Shown in pieces: positions 56,701 through 64,000 of a DNA stretch of 64,000 bases. The notes under the pieces are model-generated. The model made no database searches and was not told where the DNA came from. It saw only the letters and a program-made list of their open reading frames with translations. A program made the translations under genes and the position numbers. Each line of letters starts with the position of its first letter. The first letter of the stretch is position 1. Origin of the DNA: Cupriavidus yeoncheonensis (lineage in GTDB: Bacteria; Pseudomonadota; Gammaproteobacteria; Burkholderiales; Burkholderiaceae); assembly GCF_905397275.1 (NCBI RefSeq), contig NZ_CAJPUY010000009.1, positions 223,183 to 287,182 of the forward strand, read 5' to 3'.

Positions 56701-59260
56701 GGGCAGACAGCGGCAGGATAGTTCCCACTGGCCCCGCCGGCCAGGGCAGGAACCAGCACAGCACCAGGCTCGCGAACAGCAGGGGGGCGAGCAGCGAGCG
56801 GCGCAGGTTGTCCAGCATCTTCCAGCGGCCGATGGCCGGCACCGTGTGGATGCCCTTGTGGTGCCCGAAGATCCAGCCAAGCAGTTGCCAGTCACCACGT
56901 GTCCAGCGGTGCTGCCGCCTGGCCACCACGTCGTAGCGCGCGGGAAACTCCTCGACCACCTCAACGTCGGAGGCCAGCCCGGCACGTGCGAACACCCCTT
57001 CGAACAGGTCATGGCTGAGCAGCGTGTTCTCCGGCACCCGGCCGCTGAGGGCAGCTTCAAAAGCATCGACATCATAGATGCCCTTGCCCGTAAAGGAGCC
57101 CTCGCCAAAGAGATCCTGGTAGACGTCGGAGGCCGCCGCCGCGTAGGGATCGATGCCGCCCGGCCCGGAGAAGACGCGCTGGAAAAGCGACCCCTCACGG
57201 CCGATCGGCAGCGAAGGCGTGACACGCGGCTGGAGAATGCCGTAGCCGCCCACGATGCGCTGCCGGGCCGCATCGAACCGTGGCCGGTTCAGTGGATGGG
57301 ACATCTTGCCGATCAGCCGCAGCGCAGCGTCGCGCGGCAGCCGCGTATCGGCGTCCAGGGTGATGACGTAGCGCACCCCGGCCGGCACCTGGGGCGCTTG
57401 CCCGTCGACGGCCACATAGCTCGTGTCGCTGGCGCCGCGCAGCAGGCGGTTCAGCTCATGCAGCTTGCCGCGCTTTCGCTCCCAGCCCATCCACCGGCCT
57501 TGCACGGCATTGAAGACGCGCCGGCGGTGGAGCAGCAGAAAGCGGTCGCCGGTCGGACCAGGGCCGTGGCGCTGGTTCAGCCGGGCGATCGCCGTGCTGG
57601 CCACGGCAAGCAAAGCGACGTCGCCGGGCTTCACTTCCTGATCCGCATCGACGCCATCGGTGAGCAAGGCGAAGGTCAGGTCGCCACCCGCGCCGGCGAG
57701 GTGATGCACCTCCAGCCGTTCGATCTGCTCGCACAGGTCGGCCTCGCCGGTCAGCAGGGTTGGCACCACCACCAGCGTGCGCAGCGAGGGCGGAACGCCG
57801 GCCTTGAGTTCCAGGCCGGGCAGGATCGTCGCGTTCAGCCGCCCGGCAAGCGCGCGATTCACCAGCGTGGCGGCAATCTCGCTGGCCGGCACGATCCAGA
57901 TCAGCGCCAGCAGCACAAGCCAGCCGGGTGCCAGGCTGGCGGCCGGCAACATCCACAGCGCGAATGCCAGCAGGCCAGCCGTGACGAGCGCGAGCGCGCC
58001 GACATAGCCGCCAAGGCCCAGGTGCTTGCTGCAGCGGCTGATCCACAGGCGGGGCGGGGCGCGAAACCCGATGGCACGTTCGAGCGCGCGCCGGCCCGGG
58101 CCGATCAGGTGATAGCCGGGATCGCAGCGGCGCTCGGCCTCGTCCGCATCGTCCGATGCGCGGAGTCCTGGCGTGCCGCCGAGCGCCAGCTCGACAACGC
58201 TGAGCTCCGTGCATGAGGCGCTGCCCGCCAGTTGCTCGATCGCGCTGCGATATAAATTGCGGGTCGGAAAATCCATTTGCGCAAAGGCGCTGCCGGCACG
58301 CAGCCGCGCGTCGACAAGGCTGACGCTCTCGAACCACTCGGCCCAGTCGATATCGGAAATCAGGCGCATGCTGGTGATGATGTTGCGCACCGTCACGTTG
58401 GAAGCGCCCTGGCGCTGCTGCGCGTGCAGCACCACTTCATCGACGGAAGTGCCCTGCAACCCGAGGCGCGCCTCCAGCCAGCCCAGCGCCGGCGTGGTCC
58501 TTGGGTCCTGGTCGCGCAGGCGCCTGGCAAGCTGCGCGGCAAACACCTCGGACAGTGGCGTGCTGGCGCGCACGGCGATATCGGTCTCGAGCGCCGCGCT
58601 GGCACCTCCTGTGGCCAGCAGTCGTCCGGCCAGCGCATCGGCATCGGCACGGGCAACCCGCCCGGCGGTGATCTGCCCGGTGAGCCTGCGCAGGTTCTCG
58701 ACCAGCACAATGCGCAGCGTGATCGCCACTGCCCACAGTTCGCCGATCGTCAGCGGCTGGACGCGCTGGTAGGCGGCAATGAAGCGGCGCAGGATGTCGG
58801 GGTCGAGGTAGCTGTCCGTGTGGGCGACAAAGGCCCAGGCCACCCCGAAGACTCGCGGATAGCCTGCGAATGGCCCCTCCGCGAGCTTGGGGAGCTGGCG
58901 ATAGTAGCCGGGCGACAGGTCGTCCCGGATCTCGCGGATCTGCTCCTCCACGATGTGATAGTTGTCGAGCAGCCATTCCGCGGCCGGCGCTACCTCGGCC
59001 CCGCTTTCCAGCTGGGCGGCGTTAGCCCGATAGGCGGCCAGCAGGGCGGTTGCATTTTCGCTCAGGCGGCTGCGCAGGGACCGCACACGTCGGGGCGAAA
59101 CCGTCACCGGCTGGGCCGTGGCGAGGCTTTGCGCGTGCAGTTCCAGCCGTTCAATGCCGAACAGCTCCTCCCGTATCGGCGCCGTGCTATCCCATGGCGG
59201 CACCACGGAGGGCGAGCCGAACGGGCGCAGCGGGAAGGCAAGACTCAGGTTCAGGATCAT
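50744..59260 (-). CDS. cyclic beta-1,2-glucan synthase (NdvB/ChvB-like, GT84-GH94)
   Basis: About 2838 residues, the usual size of cyclic beta-1,2-glucan synthases. Order: helical N-terminus; membrane segment near residue 415-460; GT84 glycosyltransferase with TLDADTRLP (near 632, DxD) and RRQHRWTRGDWQLLG (near 782, QxxRW); more membrane segments (~815-855, ~950-990); glucoamylase-like DUF3131-type domain; then C-terminal GH94 phosphorylase-like domains with GGGDWNDGMN (near 2516, catalytic Asp) and LPPHTGRGGWTWYTGAAG. It makes periplasmic osmoregulated cyclic glucan from UDP-glucose. The start is probably ATG 59260 (MILNLSLAFPL); the frame is open to 59359. Divergent from a Crp/Fnr regulator. 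Confidence 0.9.
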   Translation of the reverse strand: MILNLSLAFPLRPFGSPSVVPPWDSTAPIREELFGIERLELHAQSLATAQPVTVSPRRVRSLRSRLSENATALLAAYRANAAQLESGAEVAPAAEWLLDNYHIVEEQIREIRDDLSPGYYRQLPKLAEGPFAGYPRVFGVAWAFVAHTDSYLDPDILRRFIAAYQRVQPLTIGELWAVAITLRIVLVENLRRLTGQITAGRVARADADALAGRLLATGGASAALETDIAVRASTPLSEVFAAQLARRLRDQDPRTTPALGWLEARLGLQGTSVDEVVLHAQQRQGASNVTVRNIITSMRLISDIDWAEWFESVSLVDARLRAGSAFAQMDFPTRNLYRSAIEQLAGSASCTELSVVELALGGTPGLRASDDADEAERRCDPGYHLIGPGRRALERAIGFRAPPRLWISRCSKHLGLGGYVGALALVTAGLLAFALWMLPAASLAPGWLVLLALIWIVPASEIAATLVNRALAGRLNATILPGLELKAGVPPSLRTLVVVPTLLTGEADLCEQIERLEVHHLAGAGGDLTFALLTDGVDADQEVKPGDVALLAVASTAIARLNQRHGPGPTGDRFLLLHRRRVFNAVQGRWMGWERKRGKLHELNRLLRGASDTSYVAVDGQAPQVPAGVRYVITLDADTRLPRDAALRLIGKMSHPLNRPRFDAARQRIVGGYGILQPRVTPSLPIGREGSLFQRVFSGPGGIDPYAAAASDVYQDLFGEGSFTGKGIYDVDAFEAALSGRVPENTLLSHDLFEGVFARAGLASDVEVVEEFPARYDVVARRQHRWTRGDWQLLGWIFGHHKGIHTVPAIGRWKMLDNLRRSLLAPLLFASLVLCWFLPWPAGPVGTILPLSALAIPAVLPGILSGLRHRSGMRLRNHVQALLADLRLAATQILLGLAFVPDQAWRTGDAIARTLARLFYTHRYLLEWTTAAQSATRPRLDLTGFYRLMVGGTLLALSMAAVGVGLLPSSWPLVLPFALLWLTAPALALWTSRAPAVGRRLTLPEADALALRLTARRTWRFFETFVTPADNMLPPDNFQETPRPVVAHRTSPTNIGLYLLSAIAARDFGWAGTTETVGRMEAAFAAMRKLPRYRGHFHNWYETQGLQALHPAYISSVDSGNLAAHLIVVANACEEWAIAPAPDPCHGLADTVRLADEALAALRLAHSGPGRQLGAVLAEIHALLARSLSMATRAPALRRLAQKTVSLVHDIASAAGDDSVADLAFWTDALQRAVTEHERDQRQQAEAPQALAARLTALAHTARELALAMDFAFLLDPARKLLSIGYSLADNRHDASCYDLLASEARLASLFAIAKGDVSTSHWFRLGRMATPLGKGSALISWSGSMFEYLMPSLVMRAPSGSLLEQTARLVVARQQGYGQSLGIPWGVSESAYNARDREFTYQYSNFGVPGLGLKRGLSENAVIAPYATGLAAMVDPQAARDNYRRLAELGALGRYGFYEALDYTRARLAESETVAIVRSFMAHHQGMTIVAIANALHDGRMRERFHREPMIQACELLLQERMPRNVAVAHPRAEEVKASAAAVLTQDSAVRRFAAPASGNPVTHLLSNGRYAVMLTTTGMGYSRWRDLAVTRWREDATRDDSGSFIFLRDTQSGVTWSASAQTGTDGKHAGEVAFAEDCAEFVRHDGSLTTILEVLVSGEDDGEVRRVSLVNNGRRPREIELTSYAEVALATRASYDAHPAFSRMFIQTGHLPESGALTATRRLRSPAEPPVWAAHFSVVEGDLVANPQYESDRARFLEDGRAPAACAVVTAGLPLSNTVGTVLDPIFSLRQRVRIASGGSARVAFWTVIASSHADLLALIDKHQDRNAFDRAKTLAWTQAQVELRHLDVDAAEAADFQRLAAPLLYADARFRAPPDAILRGAGPQSGLWPLAISGDLPIVLLRIDEIEDIVQVRQLLRAHEYWRMKGLGVDLVIVNERASSYLQDLQIAIETAVRSSHSQSQTGEESVRGSVYTLRADMMAPETRALLQSVARVALIARRGPIANQLARLPAALAPLPIPVRRRKSAPLPVPSVPRLEFFNGLGGFDQDGREYVVVLNAGRSTPAPWINVIANPGFGFQASASGSGYTWAENSRDNQLTPWSNDAATDPCGEAIYVRDEDTHEIWSATAQPIRDNGSYMARHGHGYSRFTHEANEIGLALLQYVPLDDPIKISRLTLRNLSGVPRRLSVTAYTEWVLGTSRGASVPFITTAPDPTTGALLIRNPWSTAFAGRVAFADLGGRQTAWTTDRTEFLGRNGGPEAPAALLREAPLSGATGAGLDPCTALQCHVELAAGETVEVVSFIGQCASAAEASALLARYRKTDLDDVLATVTRHWRDLLGAVQVRTPDRAMDIMLNGWLLYQTLACRIWARSAFYQASGAYGFRDQLQDGLALALASPDAVRRHLLRAAGRQFAEGDVQHWWLPHSGQGVRTRISDDRVWLAFATASYIAGSNDTEVLDEMLPFLEGRLLDPAEADAFFQPMVSDVSASLFEHCARGIDSCMALSGEHGLPLVGGGDWNDGMNLVGAGGKGESVWLGWLLLRTLVMFAPLAQTRDAGRASRWRAHAALLREALEREAWDGDWYRRATFDDGTWLGSRDREECRIDAIAQSWAVLSGAADPVRARAAMASLEKYLVRREDGLALLFTPPFDKGTLDPGYIKGYPPGLRENGGQYSHAAMWAVLAFARLGEADKAVELLSLLNPINHALTPLAVERYKVEPYVVAADVYSLPPHTGRGGWTWYTGAAGWMYRAGLEGILGIRREGDRLVVAPCIPASWPGFKATVNVASTRYEISVETRLHRADGISQALLDGAGIPFADGLASAPLDGGEHTLVVLL

Positions 59261-59616
59261 GGATGGGACCACTCCGTGGTCCGGGAAGGGAGGATGGACA
59301 ATCGTCCCGCTGGTGTCGCGGGCGTCCTGGTCACCCTGCCTGAGGCACGCGGCAACCATGGGAACTATGACCCGGGGAGCAGGGGAATGCCGTCCGCAGG
59401 CGTACGGATCGGGGCATTTATTCCATTGGCACGCAATTGTCCGGGCGGGCCGGGCCGAGTTGGAATACGTGTACGCGTTCCGACACTTGCCTGCCCGATC
59501 CGCCGATCTATATTTGAAGACGCAAGTGATCCTCTACCGTCCCGTGGTCCGGCGTCCGGCTCTGGGGCAGTCCGATGTCATCGATCTCAACCTCTTCTGG
59601 CCGGGGAGATGCAGTC
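59261..59616. other. 356-bp divergent intergenic region (glucan synthase / Crp-Fnr)
   Basis: No credible separate gene. It contains the promoter of the Crp/Fnr gene (59487-59514) and an imperfect dyad GGAA-TACGTGTACGCG-TTCC at 59463-59482. The promoter of the glucan synthase should also be here but is not recognisable. Confidence 0.5.
59487..59514 (+). promoter_or_regulatory. candidate sigma70 promoter of crp/fnr-family gene
   Basis: TTGCCT (59487-59492), 16-bp spacer, TATATT (59509-59514); start site near 59521, giving a leader of about 95 nt. Confidence 0.55.
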
Positions 59617-60336
59617 ATGAGCATCACGCATGATCCGAAGTCCAACCGTCTTCTCGCCGCGCTGCCGGCGACCGACTGGGAGCGCCTTGCGCCACACCTG
59701 GCGTTGGTGGAGTTGCCATTGGGTCATGTCGTGTATGAGTCGGGCGATCAGCTGCGCTCGGTCTATTTCCCGACCGATTCGATCATTTCGCTGCTGTATG
59801 TGATGGAAAACGGCGCGTCTGCCGAGATCGCAATCGTCGGCAACGAGGGGATGGTGGGCATTGCGATTTTCATGGGCGGGGAAACCACCCCGAGCCGCGC
59901 GATCGTGCAAAGCGCCGGGCACGGATACCGCCTGAGCGCGGCGATCCTGAAACAGGAATTCGTGCGCGGCGGGCCGTTGCAGCACCTGCTGCTCCGCTAT
60001 ACGCAGGCCCTTATCACCCAGATGGCGCAGACAGCGGTCTGCAATCGCCATCACTCCATCGACCAGCAACTGTGCCGATGGCTGCTGCTGAGCATTGACC
60101 GGCTGCCCTCCAACGACCTGACGATGACACAGGAGCTCATTGCCAACATGCTCGGGGTGCGGCGCTCCGGCGTGACCGAGGCCGCACTGAAGCTCCAGGC
60201 CGCGGGCCTGATTCGCTACAGCCACGGGCATATCGCTGTACTCGACCGGGCAGGATTGGAGAAGCGGGTATGCGAGTGCTACGCAGTCGTGAAGCGGGAG
60301 TTCGAGCGGCTGTTGCCGGACATATCGAAGATTTGA
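59617..60336 (+). CDS. Crp/Fnr-family transcriptional regulator
   Basis: 239 residues. A cyclic-nucleotide-binding-like beta-barrel (VELPLGHVVYESGDQLRSVYF, SAEIAIVGNEGMVGIAIFMG) is followed by a long dimer helix and a Crp-type winged HTH (LTMTQELIANMLGVRRSGVT). No N-terminal Cys cluster, so not an oxygen-sensing Fnr; key cAMP-binding residues are not evident. Start ATG 59617 has GGGGAG 8 nt upstream. It is divergent from the glucan synthase, which it may regulate (inference). Confidence 0.88.
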   Translation: MSITHDPKSNRLLAALPATDWERLAPHLALVELPLGHVVYESGDQLRSVYFPTDSIISLLYVMENGASAEIAIVGNEGMVGIAIFMGGETTPSRAIVQSAGHGYRLSAAILKQEFVRGGPLQHLLLRYTQALITQMAQTAVCNRHHSIDQQLCRWLLLSIDRLPSNDLTMTQELIANMLGVRRSGVTEAALKLQAAGLIRYSHGHIAVLDRAGLEKRVCECYAVVKREFERLLPDISKI

Positions 60337-60434
60337 GCGAAGGGCCTCCCTGAGGAGCCACGCTGCATCCAAGCCGCTACCACGCCATGGGCGTATGTAT
60401 TGCGCGTCCCAGAGTAGCTGTTCGCGATAGCGGT

Positions 60435-60704
60435 TCAGCCGGGCGATGCCTGACGCGCAGGGGCTGCGCTGGCTCCTGTTGCCGTGCGCCAGATCGTGAC
60501 GTCGTCGTAGTCGGCCAGGGCGTCGATGACTTCAAGATGCGGGGTGTCAATGTAAATGACAGCGAGAACCTCATGGACTGCATGTTCGCTGTCGAACGGG
60601 CCAAAGCGGCAGATGCCCGCTTCGGGATCAACCTCTGCAAAATACCAGTCCCGAGGGCTGCAGTGATAAGTCACGATGATCGTACCGGGACAGTCGTCAG
60701 ACAT
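60435..60704 (-). CDS. small hypothetical protein
   Basis: 89 residues, not recognised. It begins MSDDCPGTIIVTYHCSPRDW and continues with alternating beta-strand-like stretches (YFAEVDPEAGICRFGPFDS, VLAVIYIDT), an acidic middle and a small Ala/Pro tail. No signal peptide or membrane segment. GGTGAGG lies just upstream of ATG 60704. Codon use looks like the surrounding genes. The frame is open to 60989 but lacks support there. Confidence 0.5.
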   Translation of the reverse strand: MSDDCPGTIIVTYHCSPRDWYFAEVDPEAGICRFGPFDSEHAVHEVLAVIYIDTPHLEVIDALADYDDVTIWRTATGASAAPARQASPG

Positions 60705-60998
60705 ATTCCTCACCTTTCCAAAGAGGCCGGCTCGACACGTGAAAGTACAGATTTTCGGTGCATCCCATCGGCGCTGATTTTTGTTCTCAATGGATGTATA
60801 GCTCAGGCCTGCCCCGGGGTGCTGTCCGCCAGCGTACCGAAACGCCCGGATATTCAGCGTATCCATGCCATAAGTTCTGCGCGCACCATCCGCCTGGAAC
60901 AGTTTTCCGCGTCGCCACAGCCTGCACACTCGACAACGAACTGGTCGTCGCCTGCGAGGCTGTCCCGAGGAGGTCGGCCCCATCTTCAAGGCGAAGGT

Positions 60999-61742
60999 CT
61001 AGCGGAGTGCGGCAAGCGCGACCGCGTCTGCGCCGGCCGCGAAGCGCAGCCGCTGCGAGGTGTCGTTCGCGGCCTGCCACACAACTTCGGCCACGTCGCG
61101 CTCTTTAGTCACGGCGGCCGGTTTGGCGAACGCCGCGAAGATGGGTTGCGCAAAGGCGACGTAGGACTCGGGGATCAGGCCTTGCATGCGTGCTGTGCCG
61201 TTTTCGGTGAAACGGGTGGTGGGGGCGTAGCCCGGCTCGACCAGCTTGACCCGGATATTGAAGGCCGCGAGCTCGTGGGCCACTGAGCCGGTCAGGCCCT
61301 CGACAGCCGCCTTGCTGGCGGTGTACACGCCAGCCAGAGGCATGGCCGCGAGCGTCACGCTGGAGGTCACGTTTACGATTGCGCCGGCCTTTCGCTCCCG
61401 GAACTGGGGAATCACCGCCTGCATCATCGCCATGACGCCAAACGTGTTGGTCTCGAACACCTCGCGGGCAGTGGCCATGGGCGTCGCCTCGAATGCGCCT
61501 ACGACGCCGATGCCTGCGTTGTTGACCAGCACGTCAATGGGGCCCGCGGTCTTGATCGCCGCAGCGATGCTCTCGGGCTGGGTGACATCCAGCGCCAGAA
61601 GCCGCATCCGGGTGGACGGAGGCAGCAAGCCTTCCCGTGGCTCGCGCATCGTGGCAAGGACATGCCAGCCTTGCGCATGGAAGTAGCGTGCGATTTCCAG
61701 GCCATAGCCCGACGAGCAGCCGGTAACCAGAACGGTTTTCAT
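60999..61742 (-). CDS. short-chain dehydrogenase/reductase
   Basis: 247-residue classical SDR. TGCSSGYGLEIARYFHAQGW (cofactor loop), NNAGIGVVGAFE, Ser in VNVTSSVTLAAM and YTASKAAVEGL (YxxxK). The Arg in ATMREPRE after the second strand suggests NADP(H). Substrate unknown. Start ATG 61742 has GGAG upstream. It is divergent from an AraC-family regulator that begins 105 bp away, which probably controls it. Confidence 0.9.
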   Translation of the reverse strand: MKTVLVTGCSSGYGLEIARYFHAQGWHVLATMREPREGLLPPSTRMRLLALDVTQPESIAAAIKTAGPIDVLVNNAGIGVVGAFEATPMATAREVFETNTFGVMAMMQAVIPQFRERKAGAIVNVTSSVTLAAMPLAGVYTASKAAVEGLTGSVAHELAAFNIRVKLVEPGYAPTTRFTENGTARMQGLIPESYVAFAQPIFAAFAKPAAVTKERDVAEVVWQAANDTSQRLRFAAGADAVALAALR

Positions 61743-61846
61743 CACTTTCACTCCGGTAGGTTTGATGTAGGGGTAACGATATGGCACGATGATCGGATGA
61801 TCTACGCTGATTCGTCCTCATTTATTTAGTATTCATCCGGTTTTCC

Positions 61847-62743
61847 ATGAGCGATCCGTTGACTGAAATTGTCCGGCTCCTGCAGCCACGGGCTGTCTTT
61901 GCCAATGTCATCAGCGGCAAGGGTAGTTGGGCCGTCCGCTATTCCGAGTATGGCCAACCGAGCTTCTGTATCGTCCTGGAGGGGAGCTGCCTGCTCGCCG
62001 TTGACGGGCACGAGCCAATTACCATCAGCGAGGGCGATTTCGTCCTGTTGCCGACGACGCCGGGCTTCACGATTTCCAGTTTTTCGCCGGCGCCACCGGT
62101 TTTCATTGACCCCAAGGTCGTGGCTGGAGGCAGAGGCGAACTGCGCCATGGGGAAATCCACGGGGCACCGGATATGCGTTCACTGGGCGGCGCGTTCATG
62201 TTCGACCGCGCCGACCCCGGACTCCTGGTGTCCTTGCTGCCGTCGGTGGTCCATGTGCAAGGCTCGGCGCGATTGGCACAGCTAGTGCAGATGGTTGGCG
62301 AAGAGTACGAAGACCAGAAGCCGGGCAGCGAATTCATGCTCTCGCGCCTGGTGGGCATGCTGCTCATCGAAGCGATGCGCTTGACGGCAGGCGGCGGCGC
62401 ACCCCCGGGCCTGCTGCGCGGGCTGGGAGATGAGCGCCTGGCATCGGTGCTCAAGCAACTCCATGCCCAAGTGGACCACGCGTGGACGGTCGGAGAGATG
62501 GCGAGTGTGGCGGCGCTGTCGCGCTCGGCGTTTTATGACCGCTTCACACGCGCGGTGGGGGTGGCGCCAATGGAGTATCTGTTGGGTTGGCGCATGGAGA
62601 TCGCCAAGCAGCTTCTCCGGCATGAGAAGCTGCCCGTCGCAGAGGTTGCCGAGCGCGTCGGATACGGGTCGACAAGCACCTTCAGCGTGGCGTTCAGCCG
62701 ATGCGTAGGGCAGTCGCCGAGCCGGTATGGCCGCAGTGACTGA
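61847..62743 (+). CDS. AraC-family transcriptional regulator with cupin N-domain
   Basis: 298 residues. The N-terminal half is a cupin (AraC_binding/Cupin_6-type: FCIVLEGSCLLAVDGHEPI, ISEGDFVLLPTTPGF). The C-terminal ~100 residues hold two HTH units (WTVGEMASVAALSRSAFYDR, LPVAEVAERVGYGSTSTFSV) ending AFSRCVGQSPSRYGRSD. It likely activates the divergent SDR gene (60999-61742) in response to an unknown small molecule. Confidence 0.9.
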   Translation: MSDPLTEIVRLLQPRAVFANVISGKGSWAVRYSEYGQPSFCIVLEGSCLLAVDGHEPITISEGDFVLLPTTPGFTISSFSPAPPVFIDPKVVAGGRGELRHGEIHGAPDMRSLGGAFMFDRADPGLLVSLLPSVVHVQGSARLAQLVQMVGEEYEDQKPGSEFMLSRLVGMLLIEAMRLTAGGGAPPGLLRGLGDERLASVLKQLHAQVDHAWTVGEMASVAALSRSAFYDRFTRAVGVAPMEYLLGWRMEIAKQLLRHEKLPVAEVAERVGYGSTSTFSVAFSRCVGQSPSRYGRSD

Positions 62744-62940
62744 AGCGCTCGATTGATTGCGTCGCTTTTTGCGACTAGTTGCGCGTAGCCTCCCGGCGAT
62801 GCGGCGATGCGGCGACTCGCCGACGCCCCTTGCGACACAGGCCGGGATGCAAAAGGGATTCCGGCTCCCCAGAATTTAGTATGCGAGCGCGCACTGGGCT
62901 GCCTCTATATTCGGCCGTCCTCATTCACGAATGCGAAACC

Positions 62941-63066
62941 ATGCAAAACGCCGTGCGCACCGCCATTTCAGTGGCCCTGGCGTTGATACTGGCCGGATAT
63001 GCATGTGGCCTGCCAAAGCCGAACCATTCGAGGCAACCGGGTGGCGGCTATGCTTGTCCGGAATAG
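62941..63066 (+). CDS. possible small exported peptide
   Basis: 41 residues: MQNAVRTAISVALALILAGY followed by ACGLPKPNHS and a Gly-rich end. The hydrophobic N-terminus looks like a signal peptide, and Cys22 could be a lipidation site although the lipobox is poor. No clear Shine-Dalgarno. It lies in a gene-poor stretch and may be decayed sequence. Confidence 0.3.
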   Translation: MQNAVRTAISVALALILAGYACGLPKPNHSRQPGGGYACPE

Positions 63067-63279
63067 CTGGCGCGCCAGGAAGGCCTGGGCACGAGCGTGC
63101 TCGATATGCGGGGAGATCAACGTGCAGGGCGGTAGCGGGGTGGTAGGGCTGGCCTGATCTTCGGCCACTACCGAGCCATATCCGCCCCCCAAATCCTGCA
63201 GCAGGCACGGCGGCTTTCGGAAGTCGTGCGGACACTCTGCCCGTAAGAAGCGAACCCTCTTTTTGCTGATGGCGTCCGC

Positions 63280-63548
63280 TCACGGCACCGGCAGCGCATC
63301 GGGAAACTCCCACCGCCCGTCGAGGATCTCCGCGCGCGGCAGGTAGAACCGCACCATGTAGCTCCACCCCGGCGTGACTGGAATGCAGTTCGGGCTGTCC
63401 GGCCCGCATTCGCCGACGCGGATCGACACCGTGCCGTCGCCCCCCGCTTCGCCGTCAGGCTGTTGATGGTGTAGGCCCCCTGCACATTGGGCGCGAAGTA
63501 TCCGGTCGCATCGTACACGCTGACCGACCAGAAGCCGTCCACAGGGAC
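63280..63548 (-). pseudogene. truncated, frameshifted DUF1254/DUF1214 gene
   Basis: Minus strand reads VPVDGFWSVSVYDATGYFAP, then YTINSLTAK, matching DUF1214 of the gene at 32863-33996 (VPVDGFWSVSVYNAKGLFEP, YSLNNITAK). At a run of six C (63440-63445 on the plus strand) the frame shifts, and homology goes on as DGTVSIRVGECG, TPGWSYMVRFYLPRAEILDG to the stop at 63280. The N-terminal three quarters is missing. The shift could be a sequencing error, but the truncation is real. Confidence 0.8.
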
Positions 63549-63602
63549 GTGCGACTTCCAGCGTCGAGAAATAATGTCTTGACGCTTCACAGCACTGTCC
63601 AC

Positions 63603-64000
63603 ACTGTGCGGCTCTGGCAGTCATGCTAACCCGCGTTTGATTCCTCGCGGCGGGCCAGCCTTCTTGCCCTCAGGGGAGTCATACTGACTTCTATGATGAT
63701 AAGTGAGTCAAGGTTTTTCGCTAACAATGGTCCACTAAATTCTGCTCAAAGCGACAGGATGTCGTGTTGCTGTCAGTTTCAAGTTCCGGGTCATCGTTGC
63801 GTGAGGGCTGTTGGCCATCACAAACTTCTATCCGCCGGATGTTTCCGGCATAGTCCTGCATGCGCGTGGGCGCGTAGAAGGCCCGGATTCGACAAGCCCC
63901 ATCTAGTAGTGTCGGTTGCGGAGCAACCAAATCAGTATGCGGGCCTGTCTACTTTTAGCTGTGCTACGTAACGACGAATGGAGGAATTGAATCTGTCTGT
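63603..64000. other. 398-bp gene-poor end of window
   Basis: Lower GC than the rest, with no convincing coding sequence. A frame opening at ATG 63978 (MEELNLS...) runs off the window end; it is too short to judge. Confidence 0.4.

Noticed and set aside
1..64000. CRISPR array or phage genes
   Set aside because: No regularly spaced repeats and no phage structural, integrase or cas-like proteins were seen.

Overview
The window is GC-rich DNA from a betaproteobacterium of the Burkholderiaceae, most like Cupriavidus (or Ralstonia). This is inferred from gene families, several Bug/TctC receptors, an OmpC-type porin and gene order, not from a database search. There are three blocks.

Block 1 (about 1-20,990) is core genome. 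It holds the tail of an MBL-fold hydrolase, an Ala/Pro-rich lipoprotein, roxA/slyD (divergent), mutS with a degenerate metallophosphoesterase, uspA-ppk2-DUF465, suhB/trmJ (divergent), cysE, lpxH-ppiB-ppiA with a TPR protein, cysS-alkA-type glycosylase, accA-tilS, lysC and tRNA-Ser(GCU). Strong intrinsic terminators punctuate it.

Block 2 (about 21,400-50,530) is a catabolic region. One arm (22.3-26.5 kb) has a LysR regulator, a TauD/TfdA-like dioxygenase, a Bug receptor, a class II aldolase-like protein and a second LysR regulator. The next arm (26.5-34.0 kb, minus strand) encodes alcohol dehydrogenase, Baeyer-Villiger monooxygenase, HSL-type hydrolase and aldehyde dehydrogenase, a set that fits alcohol to ketone to ester/lactone to acid, plus an SDR and a DUF1254/DUF1214 protein. 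The third arm (34.3-50.5 kb) has a porin, a Bug receptor, SDRs, an SCP-x-like thiolase, enoyl-CoA hydratase, acyl-CoA dehydrogenase, acyl-CoA ligase, a family III CoA-transferase/racemase and an MBL hydrolase. This looks like CoA-dependent beta-oxidation, possibly of a methyl-branched acid. In its middle sits a 1245-residue regulator whose first ~310 residues resemble an IS630-family transposase that has lost catalytic residues, joined in frame to a MalT/LuxR-type STAND ATPase. Similar GC-rich dyads (CACCCC...GGGGTG type) lie upstream of four operons here. The block also holds scars of rearrangement: a ~250-bp direct repeat carrying the alcohol dehydrogenase leader and first codons, placed in front of the DUF1254 gene, and fragments of a thiolase and a Bug receptor gene.

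Block 3 (about 50,740-64,000) holds a giant cyclic beta-1,2-glucan synthase-like gene divergent from a Crp/Fnr regulator, a small orphan ORF, an SDR divergent from an AraC regulator, and a decaying gene-poor tail with a truncated, frameshifted DUF1254/DUF1214 pseudogene. No CRISPR array, rRNA, intact insertion sequence or integrase was seen.
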